From: Globodera rostochiensis
Taxonomy: Eukaryota > Nematoda > Chromadorea > Rhabditida > Heteroderidae
Reading direction: 5' to 3'
NCBI GenBank assembly: GCA_018350325.1
Contig: JAEVLN010000012.1
Span: forward strand, 62,001 to 126,000
DNA length: 64,000 bases
Part shown: in pieces, positions 50,101 through 62,500 of the stretch
How positions within the stretch are numbered: position 1 is the stretch's first letter
Layout of the letters: the number at the start of each line of letters is the position of its first letter
Notes under the pieces: generated by a model
What the model was told of the DNA's origin: nothing
Databases searched by the model: none
The model's input: only the letters and a program-made list of their open reading frames with translations
Position numbers and translations under genes: made by a program

Positions 50101-53100
50101 TTGTACAGATTAAAACTCGTTTCAGCAACCAATTCTAATTATCGGTGTTAGTGTAAAGAGTTAATTCCCATAGTCGAGCCATTTGCTAAGGCCTAACTTT
50201 AGATTAAATATTGGTAACAACAAACTGTTAGAAACAGTCAGGAGAACAAAATATTAAAAGTTTGGTGTGTATGTTATGACATATTTAATTACACGATAAA
50301 AACCAAACATTTATTTTTTATGACCCGACCTCGTCCAATTAGTCCTTATTGTCTCTGAGTTAATGAAGTAGATATTTTTTAAATTTTTGTATATTTGTAA
50401 AGTGTTTTTTTCTTAAGGGTCCGTTTGCCTGCATTTCACATCTTCTGACAAAGTATTGGATTTTTTTAACTGCCTTTTGCATTTTGGTGAATTCGCCGAT
50501 AAATTGCGACAATGTGACGCTCTTCTCAATCGGATTCCTCGCCTTTTTCATCGTCTTCATTCTCCTACTCATTGTTTAACACATTTCTCTTTATACAAAA
50601 GCGTTATCTGATTCTTTAGGCATCGTTTCGCTTTTTCCGCAAAGTCGTGTTCGCATTCTTCACCGTTTTGATTATTTACGCTTCGGTTGTGTTGTTGTCA
50701 ATTTACTGCTACCAATTCAAGGGTGTGCCGGAATTTTGGCAAAATTGGACAGGAGTGGATGAGACGGTGTGGAACGACATAGGGCTCATCGACTACAAGG
50801 CAAACGAGTTCGGGTCCGTCCGTGATTTTACTAGTTGAATATTTGAGAACCCTTTTGTGGTGCTGTTTTAGAGTTCTCTTCACCATTCTGACAAAGCTAA
50901 TTTCTCTCCTCGTCGTCACTATGCTGCAGCTCAAATTCTTCCACGGCCCCTGGTCCAAACTCGTCTCGGATTCTGACAGAACGGGCCATTCCGATGATGT
51001 GGAGACCACCGATGGTGGGCGCGCGGGTTTGTAATAATGAACCTTAAAATGCACAGAAACTGTACTCGTTGAAAACCAAAAAGGATCTCTCCAAAATTTA
51101 ATATTTTTTATGTATTTTTTAACCCAAAATTCGCAACAATTATTTTTGAGTTTTGTTTTTTGTTTCTGCATGTGCAAATAAATCTCCCCTTTCGCCCTAT
51201 ACCACAGGTCTTGGCAAAGAAAACAGCTAATTGCATAGGCTAAATTCCTTTATGATGTAAGGAGGTGTCAGGGGGGGGGAGTTAAGAGGATTACGGTTCC
51301 TTTTTGGGTCTCCCCCCCCCCCTTCTTTGTGGTTGATGGGAGTGGACGGAAGTGGAAGATATTCAAATTAGGAAGCTGTCGATTAACGAAATAACGATTC
51401 TGGATCCCTAAATTGATTTTTGGATAAAATTATTCTATCAGAAAAATGTATAAAAAGCGGAAAAATGCTCTTAAAATCAATTTGTGTTTTTCGGTATCTC
51501 CCCTCCCCCAGGCAAACTTCTAAATAAGTGCCCCCTCCTTATTTGCACATGCTGGTTGTACTATGTTATATTACCACTGATCTACACGTAATAAAGTTTT
51601 GTGATTTGCACTGTGCATTTGCACCGATTTAGTTGTTTGTTCGTGCCTTTAATACTTTAATCCACTTATATTTATGTCGATCATTTGTATTAATTTTTCA
51701 GAGATTCAAAGGATTGTAATGCGTGCTTCCGACCTTTGGACGGCGTTCAAAGAGTTCTGCTGGCGTTTCGCCGAAGTACACATTCACCGATTCGTTCTAT
51801 TGGTCCTTTTGGTGGTATGTTTGGACCACCATTGTTTCCTCAACTTCGTGCCCGTCCTCTTCATCTCCGTGGCACTTTTGTTCTTCACAATGGCACGCTT
51901 CATTTCCCTTACACTGTGTCTGTACCTTGGGTTGTTGTTCATCGCAAAAAAAGTCTATCAGGTAATATGCATGAACGTTTAATCGGAATCCTCGTTTATG
52001 TGATGTTACCACTCTTTAAACTTTACTTCACCACGCTTCGGACAATAAAACGTTCACCTTTTAGTTGAGCTTTATCCCGAGACTTAAAGACGATGCACAC
52101 AGCTGTATCAACAACCTTCACGCTAACGGAGAATTTAACACTACCGAAAAATGGATAGGGATCGGAAAAGAGAAGGACGTCGATGGCGATGTTGTGGTAA
52201 AACCCATTAAATGTGTATATTATACGGACATTGTTTAATGTTTAGGGTTTTATAACTGTTCTCATTCTTATCGGCATGCAATTTGCTATCAAATATCGTC
52301 AAATGCATCACCGAAAAAGGTTTGGGTGTGACGAGCCGTCTCCGGAAGTTTTTTTCGTTGGTCATAATCCACGAGATTTCGACAAGAGCTTGAGGGATTG
52401 TGCCAAATTTTTCCTCAACTATGGCTTCTACAAATTTGGAGTCGAGGTATTCCAGCATTGAGGCCTAACTACTAATTCCCGGTCTTCTTCAGACTTCTTT
52501 CATTTCAATGGCTCTTGCCGCTTGGTATCGCATGGACATGCTCGGTGCCATGTTGATGGTTTGGCTTCTCGTTTTGGTGCCAATGCGCCGCGGCAGCCGG
52601 AAAAAGCTGTGGCCATTTCTCCTCATTTATCTGGCCGTTTTGCTGCCTGCACAGTACGCCATGTCCATCGGATTGCCTTCAAATTTATGTATAGGTAACC
52701 TGTGGACTCTGTTTTTTGTTTATCGGACTCAAAAAATCTTTTTAGTTTATCCTTGGAGTACGATTCCAATGCCAAGCCCGTCCAATTTCTTCGAGAAAAC
52801 TTTGCATTTTCTTCGGGACAATTTTTCTTTCCTTTTGAGTTTGGCCAACTATAATATGGAGGCGCATCGGTTTGACAGCAACATTTTACTCGATTTCTTT
52901 GTGTTGGCCATTGTTTCCGCGCAAAGTCGCGTCTTTGATCGTGAAGGAGAGAGCCATCCGGCACGTTCCAACGAGTCAATCTACAAAAATGGGAACTTCC
53001 AACTGAGCAAGGAAAATCCGCATTACGATTTTGTGGTGGAGCAGAGGTGATTTTGATTGTTCTTCGATGATCCGGTCTACAAAATTTCATTTACAACATT

Positions 53101-56100
53101 TAAAGGAGTTTCGTGGACTTTTTCAAATACATCATTTTCATGTTCGGTCATTGGCTTACACTGGTACCGCAGTTTATTGAACTTCAGGAGTATGTTTTGC
53201 TTAAATTAGGTTATGGTGCTATGTGCTGGCCTCGGTGGCACTTCTCTCTTCGCGTTGGGCTATTTGATGATCGCTTTTTGGATGCTTTGGCAGGGGAACA
53301 AACTTTACACAATGCACAATTATTCCAGAACATTAGCACGTTGGAATTTCCTGGCCATTTACTCAGTTGTCGTGATGTTTTGCAAAGTTTCCCTTCAAGT
53401 GAGTTGAGTTAATTTCACTAATTTTCTTTGTTTCTTTTTTAAGCTGCTCGGCTGCGTTTTTGTTACATTGCTCTTTGGAATTTGCCCTATCCAGCAACTC
53501 TTCGCCGTTTTTTGTGCTAATTCAATGGCAATTCCCAATTTGAATACATTCGCTAGTGAAAACCTGGACGACGCAAATCCTATCATCAAATGGAAAGTTG
53601 GCAATTTTACGCAGTGCGAATATCTGGGAGGTTCTAGCGACAAGGCAATAGAAAATCCGACTCACAAAGAGGCGATGATTGGCTACGATGTGATCGCATT
53701 CGTTTTCATTGTGTTCCAACTGCGGATTCTCCATTCGTGGTTCTTCCAGCGATGCATGATCGAATTTCGGTGCGAGGTCATCCAGGCGAACAGGCAAAAC
53801 TTCAAATGAATTCCCGAAATTAAATTTCAACCAAAAAGTCTTCTTTTAGAGGGGCCATTCTTATCAACCAACTCATTGAGAAAGAAATGCGTGAACAAAC
53901 TGATCAACAAAATAAAAAGCTTCACGAGATCAAAGACAGAACAGCGGCAATTCGAAAACGATACGAGGAACAGCAAAAGCGAAGCACTGGGATCACCTTT
54001 TTCTCGCCACAAACATATGGCCAAGGTTTGGTGTTGAATTTATTACATTTAATCTCCACAAATTTGTGTTGTGACGTTTTCATGGTAGCTTAGTAACTCA
54101 TTTTGGCTTTATAAGGAATGTTATTTTACTTACAGGCGGCGTTTTTGTTTGATTTTTAATTTGATTTGTCATGATTATTTGTGTCTGGGCGTTATTTTCG
54201 GGACATTTTTGTCGATATATTTGTATGTCCTTCCAGTTGAAAGGGCGGTAGACCTCACTATCAGATCCCCTCTCTCTCAAAAGTGTTTATCTCCTGCCAA
54301 AAAGAGATGTGGGCGAGGGGGGGGGGGGATTTGGTGTTGCGCTATGTTTATGGTCCGTCCGTTTGTCGTCAGTGTTTCGGCATAGTCCGTCGTCACTCGT
54401 AGAGCGTCTTCCGACATTTGACGAGGACGACCCGCTCCCCAGCTACGACCCACGAGTTTCTGTTCCGTCGTCCGTTCCCGGTTTGTCTTACAATTAGCAT
54501 TGTCGCCTTTCGCTCTCTTTCCGACCTTTGCTTTGGTTTCCGTTTTGCTGTGTACACCATTTTCCAAGACGTAAAGCAATATTTATGCACTTACTATAAA
54601 CGTGGTTATTATGGGACACTGCTTTATTTATTAACGAATTATTTTATAGTTATAAGTTAAGGAACCAAATTTTAAATATTTTATTTATAATCTGTTTTTA
54701 ACGTATGCACTTGAATGGTTTATTCACCCAATAAATATAATTTTAGTAGAATAATGTTGCACTAACACATTCCAAAAACTTACAAGAACAAATGGTCATG
54801 TCATTTGTAAAAACTGTCCTTTTCGCTTTATAAATTAGTGAACTTAAAATCTCTTAAGCAATTCGAAAATTTTTATTTTAACGTTTTCAATTACATTTAG
54901 CCAAACGTTCTGGCGATTATTACATGTTTGACTATGAGCCGGACACTGATGAACTGGTTGTGCCAATCGAATCATTTGTTCCCGAAGGTTCAAATCGTTG
55001 ATTTGCTTTATTTTATCTTCACTTTAAGTTACGCCCGGTGCTAGCGATTTTGACAAACTGGACCCTGCACAGGTTTTTATTTTAACCATGTTTATTTGGT
55101 TGTAATGATTGTTCTTATTATCACACAGCTGTTGCACACGGCACTGGGCAAGGGTCTGAACTGGGTCGGCACTTTGGATTCGGTGGAACAAGCCGAACAC
55201 ATCAAAGACGAAGAACTGCGCATGATCGCCGCTGTTGGAACATGCAAAAAAGCGCGTGAAATTGCAAAGACGGCGCTTAAAAGACGTAAGCAACGAGAAG
55301 AGAAAGTGAGGGAGGGTGACGCGATTGTCCGAACAGAGGAGAAGGAGGAGGTGGAGGATGAACACAAAGGCCCATCTACATCGGGAGAAGGTGGGTTTGA
55401 CAGAATTGGGTGTTTTAATTGATCACTAAAACTTTGATTTAAGTTCAAAATGCTGAGGACGAGACGGATGTCCCATCGATGCGGGAATTGCCCAAAAAGA
55501 GCAATGATGAAAATGTGGCAGTGGGGGAGGATGAGAAGAAAGAAGCGATGGAGAAAAGTGAGCAGGAGTTACGAGCCAAAAGTTGGGGTAGTTTTTTTAC
55601 ATTAAATTTCTTTTTTAGTTTTTTACCATTTTCTTTTTGTCTTCAGGTCAAACAATTGGATCGCTGTTTTTGTTTGTCTTGAAAATTTTCCGGTCTCTGA
55701 TGGAATGGATTTCCGCGTTTCTCAACAGACGCTCCCGAGAGCATCGCTACGTTGAATACGTGTTGAACAAGGAGAAAGAGAAGCTGAAGGAAATGATGAG
55801 CAACGTAATTTTATTTATTTTTCAACAAATTTTTTCTTATTTAGGAACTTTTTACCGGGCAAATTTCGACCTCGGTTCTGCGTGACCGATGGGAGGCGCA
55901 CAATATGCATTTGGTGTCGAGCGAAGCGGACATAAAAAGGTGGGGAAAAGCCTTAACTTTTGCTTATTTTTAAAATAACGGCTTAGGTTGGAAGATGAAG
56001 CGCACAATCGTTGGGAGCAACGGAACATTTTTGCGCGTTTTATTACGGCCATCGGAAATAGCATTGCCGCCCACACCGACATAATTTGCTATTGTTTTGT

Positions 56101-59100
56101 TGTCATTGTGCACGGTTACACCGCCGGACTGCTGACTTTGCCATTGCCGGCGCTTGTCTTCTTTTGGGGAACGCTGGCGAGTCCGCGTCCCTCCAAACTG
56201 TTCTGGATTGTCATGTGCGTCTTTGGCATGTGACAAAATGACTCACCGAATCGCACCCATTTTTTTGTAGGATAATTTACACTGAGTTCGAAATTGTGAC
56301 CAAATTCGCGTTCCAATTCGGATTTTGGCCATGGAATGCGAGCACTGGCGGCAACAACAGAGTGTACAAGACCGAATATGTATTCGGTGTTCAACGCATT
56401 CAAGGCTTTGCCGTTAAAGACGTCGCTTTGCTCATCGCTCTTTTTTTTCATCGGTAAAGTGGAATGTTTTTTGCTGAATTGAATAAAAACATTTTCAGTT
56501 ACATGTTGAGAAAGTTCGGACTTTGGAGGGACGCAAGTTCTGATCGGCTGAGCATCAAAATGCCAAACAAACCGTCATACGACGAGTCGTCTGACGAACA
56601 AAGTCCTCATAAGTCGACGCTATCGACCGACGTCCCTTCATCGAGTGGAGAGAATTTTGAGACAATGTCCAAGGAACAACAACAGGTAATTGTACCATAG
56701 TAATGTGCCTTATCATGTTTAGCTTTGAGCAATTTTAAGCCGAATTTTAGAGCTTTGTTGACATTGAGAAAGGGGCTTCCGTGAAGAAGAGAAGGCCGTC
56801 TTTTGAATCAGCTGCTGAAGGGAGTGGAAAGGAAGTTCCATCAAATGCAAAACACGAAAATGCGATAGAACCAATGGTAAGCTGTAATTTAAAAAAAAAT
56901 TATTTAAAATTCAGGAGTTACAATCGAATTTTGAGAAGCGAAATAGCATTTTTGGTGGATTTGTTCAAAAGGTTTTTGGCTTTTCATTGGTTTCCTTTTT
57001 TCATCTTTTTTTAATGTCAGCTGATTTACCCAAAGTTTCGTTACATCCGCGATCTTTACCCGTTGATGTTCTTCCTAGACGTGTTGTGCATGTTAATTGT
57101 CGTTTTTGGATATTCGTCGTTTGGTGAAGGGGGCACTGGAGATGTTGTTTCGGACATTCAGGTACGCGCTGGGATTGCTTTGGTTTGGTTTCAATATTTT
57201 TTAATATTATTTCTTTTCAGAGTAATCGAATTCCGATTATGATGGTCGCTATCATTCTGTTACAATCTCTGCTGATCGTCATCGACCGTGGCTTGTACCT
57301 CAGGAAGGCGGTGGTTGCCAAACTAATCTACCATCTGATCACTTTGGTGCTGGTTCACGTGTGGATCTTTTTCATATTGCCAAGCTACACAAGAAAGTGC
57401 GTCTTAGAATACGAAACGGAGGTAATTCGATTTTCTTCAGAGAAGTGTTCTACAATTACACAGCAAAAGCTCTCTACTTCGTAAAGTGCATTTATTTTTT
57501 GATTTCGGCTTGGCAAATCCGCAACGGGTACCCTTCATTATGCGTCGGAAATCTGCTTACGCATTCATATGGGCTTATCAATATGATTCTATTCAAAATG
57601 TAAATTTCGAGTTTTTTTGTATTATAAATAAATATTGTATTTCAGTTTCATGCTCACGCCGTTTGTGTTCGAATTGAGGACAGCGATCGATTGGGTATTT
57701 TTGAATTCTTTTCTAAACGAAGATATATTAAATTATACCTCACGTTCCTTATATTGTACATATAAAAATGGAAAATTGAAGACATGGACGGACACTTCGA
57801 TGCCAATCTTCGACTTCTTCAACATGGAGAATTTCTACGCGGTAATTTACAATTTGAAGTGCGCGCGTACTTTTGAGTTGGCGTTTCCCGCCCCGAGGGG
57901 CGAGGCCAAAGGGGCGGTGATCAAATATATGATGGGTCTTCCGTTCATCATTGTGCTCATTCTGCTCGTTTGGTCTCCGATCATCGCATTTGCACTAATC
58001 AACACTATCGGGAAGGTGCAGGCGCCGGACAGCGTAACATTGACCGCCGGTCTGGAGGGATATCCGGTGGGTAAAACTCCAATCAAATCATAGCACGTAT
58101 TGTTTGTTTTATTGCTTTTGTTTTGACCAAACTAATGCTTACCTCATTCGACAGTCTCTCTACAAAATGGAAGCACAGGGTTCTGAGGAGATAAAACACT
58201 TGGAATACGCCGAGCTGGAGGAGCTCAAGAAGAAGTTCGGCGACTTGACGGGGCGGATAGCGGACTTCAACGACGGTTTGGGGGACAGAGTTCGGATGGC
58301 GGTCGCTTTCATCAACCAATACTCCCATACCGACGTTTTGGTCTTTACTTTGTTAGCCATTTTTTCTTAATTTAATTTTTTAGAAAATTCGGTTTCGACC
58401 CGAATCGGAAACGTCTTGGCAAATTTCAGCCGAGTCGCTGGAAGCGCTTAAAGCCGCGCTGAGTAACACAGTCAAATTGAACTTCCATTTGGAATTTACC
58501 AGGCCGAGCCCCGACGGGAAGAAGGACCCGCAAAAACATTCCAAAACATTCACAGTCGACACAAACAGCTCAACGATCCTTCGTGCCATTGAAGAAAACG
58601 GACATTGGGTAGGGAACTGGTGACATTCGTACTGAGATTGTGCTCCTTTTGTGACTCGATCTCTAATTTACAATAAATCGAATAATTAAATAAAAGTCCG
58701 ATTTCCCGTTTCTATTAATTTTCAGGCCAACTTCTCGAATGCCCTGCCGTTGTATCTGTCCGTCCCAAGCCAGGGCGAAGTTCAAACCGCTCGTCTTTTG
58801 CATTTGGTCGCCTTGAGGCCCAACATTAGTCAAGTGGAAGATACTTACAATTATTGGGCCATGAAACTTTCGCCGCAATCGCAACAAAATGCTTCGTATT
58901 GGACCAGCCAAGTTGGGCTACACCCGAGTATGATTCCGTACAACATTTTGGAGCCGAGGAATGTTACCTATGGAACGGACCGTTCGCTTCACTTCACTGA
59001 ATTTGTCGCTTTTGTGGACCGCGTGTTTCCTTCGTGGCTGGACAGTTACGTGCAGGGAGGGTAAGAAATGTCTTAAATTAACGCTATCGTATCACCAAAA

Positions 59101-59423
59101 GTCAATAATTTCAGAATTGTTCTTATGTACGCCGGTATTGTGCTCTTTGTGGGCCGTCTCATCCGTGGGTTCGTCTCCTCTCAACCTTTGGACGTGATCA
59201 TCAACGAGATACCGAACCCGGACTATCTGCTCAAAATTTGTCTGGACATTTATTTGGTGCGCGAGGCGGGAGACTTTTTGCTCGAGCAGGCAAATAAACC
59301 AGTAATTTCATTAAACCTCGCGAAATTTGCCTGTTGAAGGACCTATTCGCCAAACTGATCTTCCTCTTCCGTTCTCCCCAAACACTGATCAGGTGGACAC
59401 GACACAAAGCCAAATCCGAGTGA
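47187..59423 (+). CDS. pezo-1: Piezo mechanosensitive cation channel
   Basis: Piezo forms trimeric, very large stretch-gated cation channels in the plasma membrane. The start ATG at 47187 opens a hydrophobic exon. Dozens of exons follow to WTRHKAKSE and the stop TGA at 59421. The N-terminal two thirds is a long series of membrane segments. Visible landmarks are [16 protein letters not shown] (about 53690), a coiled stretch after [26 protein letters not shown] (about 54910), and the conserved PF-x2-E-x6-W motif as [13 protein letters not shown] (about 57655-57695). The cap region follows with [15 protein letters not shown], then the inner pore helix [13 protein letters not shown] and [11 protein letters not shown] (about 59240). 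All regions appear present. The longest intron (about 54030-54900) contains a G tract. I did not verify every splice junction. Confidence 0.93.
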
Positions 59424-59951
59424 TCAATGTTTTTTTGATTCTTTACATTTTTTTGATTCGACTTCCCAACTTGCACTGTTTTTGATTCTTTACGTTTTTT
59501 GATTCGACTTTCCCAACTCGTCCCCACCTTCAATTTGTCTTAGATGGTTGTGTATTTGAGGACCAGGAAACAGGTCCTGTGTTAATAACAATTAGGATTT
59601 TAGCCTGTAATTTTTCAACAAATTGATGACCGGGTCCTTGTCCTCTCTACGATCTTCAAATTCGGCATTAGAATGGGATAGATAAATGCCTTTTCACGCT
59701 TTCTGGTATCTTTTTTTGTGCATCATCCACCCTTTCAGCACAATCGGAATGTGTATATATTTGCATATTTTCTTTTTATTCTTAAGTTTCGTCCATTTTT
59801 TCCATATTAAATGAATTCATTGACATTCCTGCGATTGATTGTTTTTAAAAGTTGTAAAAGAGGTTTAAATCAATCGAATATTTTCGAATTTATTATGATG
59901 AATTTTTAAGAAATGTTTTTGGAAAGTGAATGAATGGCGACCGGTGGGAAG
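59424..59951. other. Intergenic, pezo-1 3' UTR
   Basis: AT-rich with duplicated TTTTTGATTC-type strings near 59430-59510. No gene is seen. Confidence 0.55.
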
Positions 59952-61003
59952 ATGGGATTTGGAGAGATTGTGCCCAAACTAAGTCAGGTGACCGAATGGG
60001 ACACGTCTGTCAATCAGGTGGGCACTGTTTCTTTAGAAACAATTCGGTTGTAACAATAAGCGATGAATGGGTTTTTGTTAGTGTCTTGATGAGGGCCTCC
60101 ATTACGAGATCAGGCAGACATGGGATGGAAAAGCACTGGACGGGCACGGACCCATCAAAATTTGGATGCGATGGCACTTCCAACGGATGATCGGACGGCC
60201 TCACAAGCGGGTGGTAAGAGCTAACTGAGCTTATGGAATATGCCATAAGGCCTACCATAATTTTCTGAAATGGTATTTCGAAAATGCTCTCAATGTTTTC
60301 AGATCCGGGTGAGGATCGAAGCGCCGCTCGTCGACGACCCCGAGCCGCCCAGTGAGTTTGCCGGTATCTGCAAGGATGTGAGCCAATTTCCGCGTTTGAT
60401 ATCCCAACGAATGTCTTTAAGCTGTACAACTACGAATGTGTGGAATTGTTCTTTGCCAACGATAAGGGCTTTTACACGGAGGCAAATTTTTCTGACATAC
60501 TTTGACTTTTATTTCATTAGGTCGAAGTTGGCCCGCACGGCCATTGGCTTGTCCTTCTCCACAAAGGCTACCGACAGTGCTTCAACGACGGCGAGAGTTT
60601 ACAGTTGGAAGTGAAGAACGAGTGGAAGGGGGGCGAGTGGCACTGTCAGATGGAAATTCCGTTGGCATATCTGCCGGGAAGTGAGCAATTGTTTTTTTGT
60701 TGAATTGACTTTTGCGAATTAAATAGAATTTTAAGCGACGAATGGCACCACATAAACAGAATTTACCGAACTTCAGATGTGACCAAATTCAACGCGTACG
60801 CTTTGCACGGGTCCGACGAGCACCGCCACTTTGAGGCGCTCCATGCAGTCACCGACGGCACAGTGGCGGAACCGGACTTCCACAATTTGATGTTTTTTGG
60901 GAAATTCAACACGAAGAAAATCATTCCGGATGGTTATAATCGAACGGTGTTCAACGATCTCAAATACGGAGATTTGTGGGAGGAGGCCACCAAAGAGAGC
61001 TGA
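59952..61003 (+). CDS. UPF0462 family protein (human C4orf33 homologue)
   Basis: The function of this family is unknown. Exons 59952-60017, 60082-60213, 60303-60351, 60375-60481, 60521-60680 and 60777-61003 join in frame to 246 aa. Matching family motifs are HYEIRQTWDGKAL, IRVRIEAPLVDDPEPP, LYNYECVELFFAND, VEVGPHGHWLVLL and NVTKFNAYALHGS, then EPDFHNLMFF. Two features are odd. The intron 60482-60520 has GC-AG borders. Between 60351 and 60375 a 23-nt GT-AG segment must be removed, or a frameshift assumed, to keep the conserved frame. The first ATG choice is supported by matching phases of the first three exons, but translation could start in a different 5' exon. RPA12 lies 192 bp downstream on the same strand. 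Confidence 0.85.
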
Positions 61004-61195
61004 CCCCTTCCATTTGTGCCATCGAAATGAGCAAAGTGATGACTCGAATCTATCCGTTAAATGTTTTCTGAATAAAACCCAGCAAAAGCCAATTCTCAAC
61101 ATTTTCATCTGTTCTCCGAATTTAAACAGTTGCTAAAGCAGTCTCTCTAAAATGTTTTGTTTGAGTGCCATTGGTTAATTCCTTTGTCGGCTCTG
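61004..61195 (+). promoter_or_regulatory. Intercistronic region, possible operon
   Basis: Only 192 bp separate the C4orf33-like stop from the RPA12 start. GAATAAA lies at about 61069. An acceptor-like TTTAAACAG follows near 61130, as expected for polyadenylation plus SL trans-splicing in a nematode operon. No experimental support is visible from sequence. Confidence 0.4.
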
Positions 61196-61775
61196 ATGTT
61201 CCGTCCTGCAGAGGACTTTTGTGCCGCCTGTGGTGCCATAATGCAGCCCCCTCATGAGCTAACGGCCGGCTCTGACCACACGAATTTTATCAAATGTGTA
61301 ATTTGCAATGCCAAATGGCCCTATCAAAGTACGGGTTGAGAAAGCATCATAAATTTTGTTATTATTTGGTTAATCACGGTTGGATCGTCAAAGCCCTTGC
61401 CCGACCTCCGTCCTTCCCCAAGAGGCCAACTCTTAAAATGGATCCAAAAATGATTGAGAAGGGTCCAACTTCTTGCCCACAGCGATAAAAGAAAGAGAAA
61501 AAAATAGGCATCATTCCAATTTGGACATTTTAGCGTCTCATGGCCAACTGCTCAGTCGCTTTGAGAGGAATTTCGAGCAGCGGAACGCCGTGACGGAACG
61601 TGGCCAGCAGCAGCGAAAGGAAGAGGAGGAGGACGTGACGGTGGAGCACCAGTGTCCAAAATGCGACTGCACCGTGGCCACTTACACGACGCAGCAGACC
61701 AGGTCGGCGGACGAGGGACAGACCGTCTTCTACCAGTGCATGCGCTGCAAGCACCGGTGCATCGAGTACTCGTGA
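61196..61775 (+). CDS. rpoa-12: RNA polymerase I subunit RPA12 (POLR1H/ZNRD1)
   Basis: RPA12 is a small nucleolar subunit of RNA polymerase I with TFIIS-like RNA-cleavage activity. Two exons, 61196-61328 and 61534-61775, join in frame to 124 aa, the usual family length. The N-terminal zinc ribbon is CAAC...CVIC. The C-terminal zinc ribbon is CPKC...CMRC, and it holds the invariant TRSADEGQTVFY loop with the Asp-Glu pair that acts in the polymerase active site. The intron has GT-AG borders. Confidence 0.95.
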
Positions 61776-62500
61776 GGCGGTCGAACGGCGGAGGGGGAAA
61801 GAACGGTCGATAAATGATGGGAAAGGATGAAGCCATGTTTTTGTTGTTTGACAGTCTTAAAAATTGTTTGAGAATTGGCACAGTCATGACAGTTTACTCA
61901 ATTTTCACAATGTTTCTGTTCAACGGGTGATGTCGTCGACTTCCTCTCCCGACCGGAAATGGCAAAGGGAACAAACAAGCCACCCCCCCCCCCTTCCCCC
62001 CGGGGGGGGGGGGGGTCATCTTCCCCGCCCATTCCCCGTCCCCGCACTGTCCATTCCATTCACATCGCTCCTATCGATTGTTTGCCATTTCCAACCCCAG
62101 CCCATAAGTGAAGGGTCGGTGGTCTTCTTCCGTCGTCCATTCGACCGTCCGTCCCCCCCCGTCACTGACTCATCCTCCTCAACTTCTCAACTTTCTCACC
62201 ATTTGGCTGCCGCCGTCTATTCAAATGGGAGGTTACTTCAATGGATGAATGGGACCGATCACCCCATTCCCACCCCCACCGGCTTCGCTTCTGTCCGTCC
62301 ATTAACTGTCAATTCAATGCCCCCCCCCTTCCCCCCCCCCCCATTCGCCCATCCTTTCCTCTCCCCCCCATTCAAAGGTCTCACCCCCAGCAGCCGTGGC
62401 AGACGAACGCTTTACCTTTCCTTTTCCTTCCGTTTCCTTCCTTCCTCCCACTGCGTTCAGTTGACATGCCAAACTGCCGCTCCCGCACTGTCTCATCCGG
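61776..62500. other. Intergenic, low complexity
   Basis: C and G tracts (about 61983-62014, 62323-62341) and Pro-rich open frames without conserved domains. It probably holds the RPA12 3' UTR and the promoter of the following secreted-protein gene. Confidence 0.55.
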
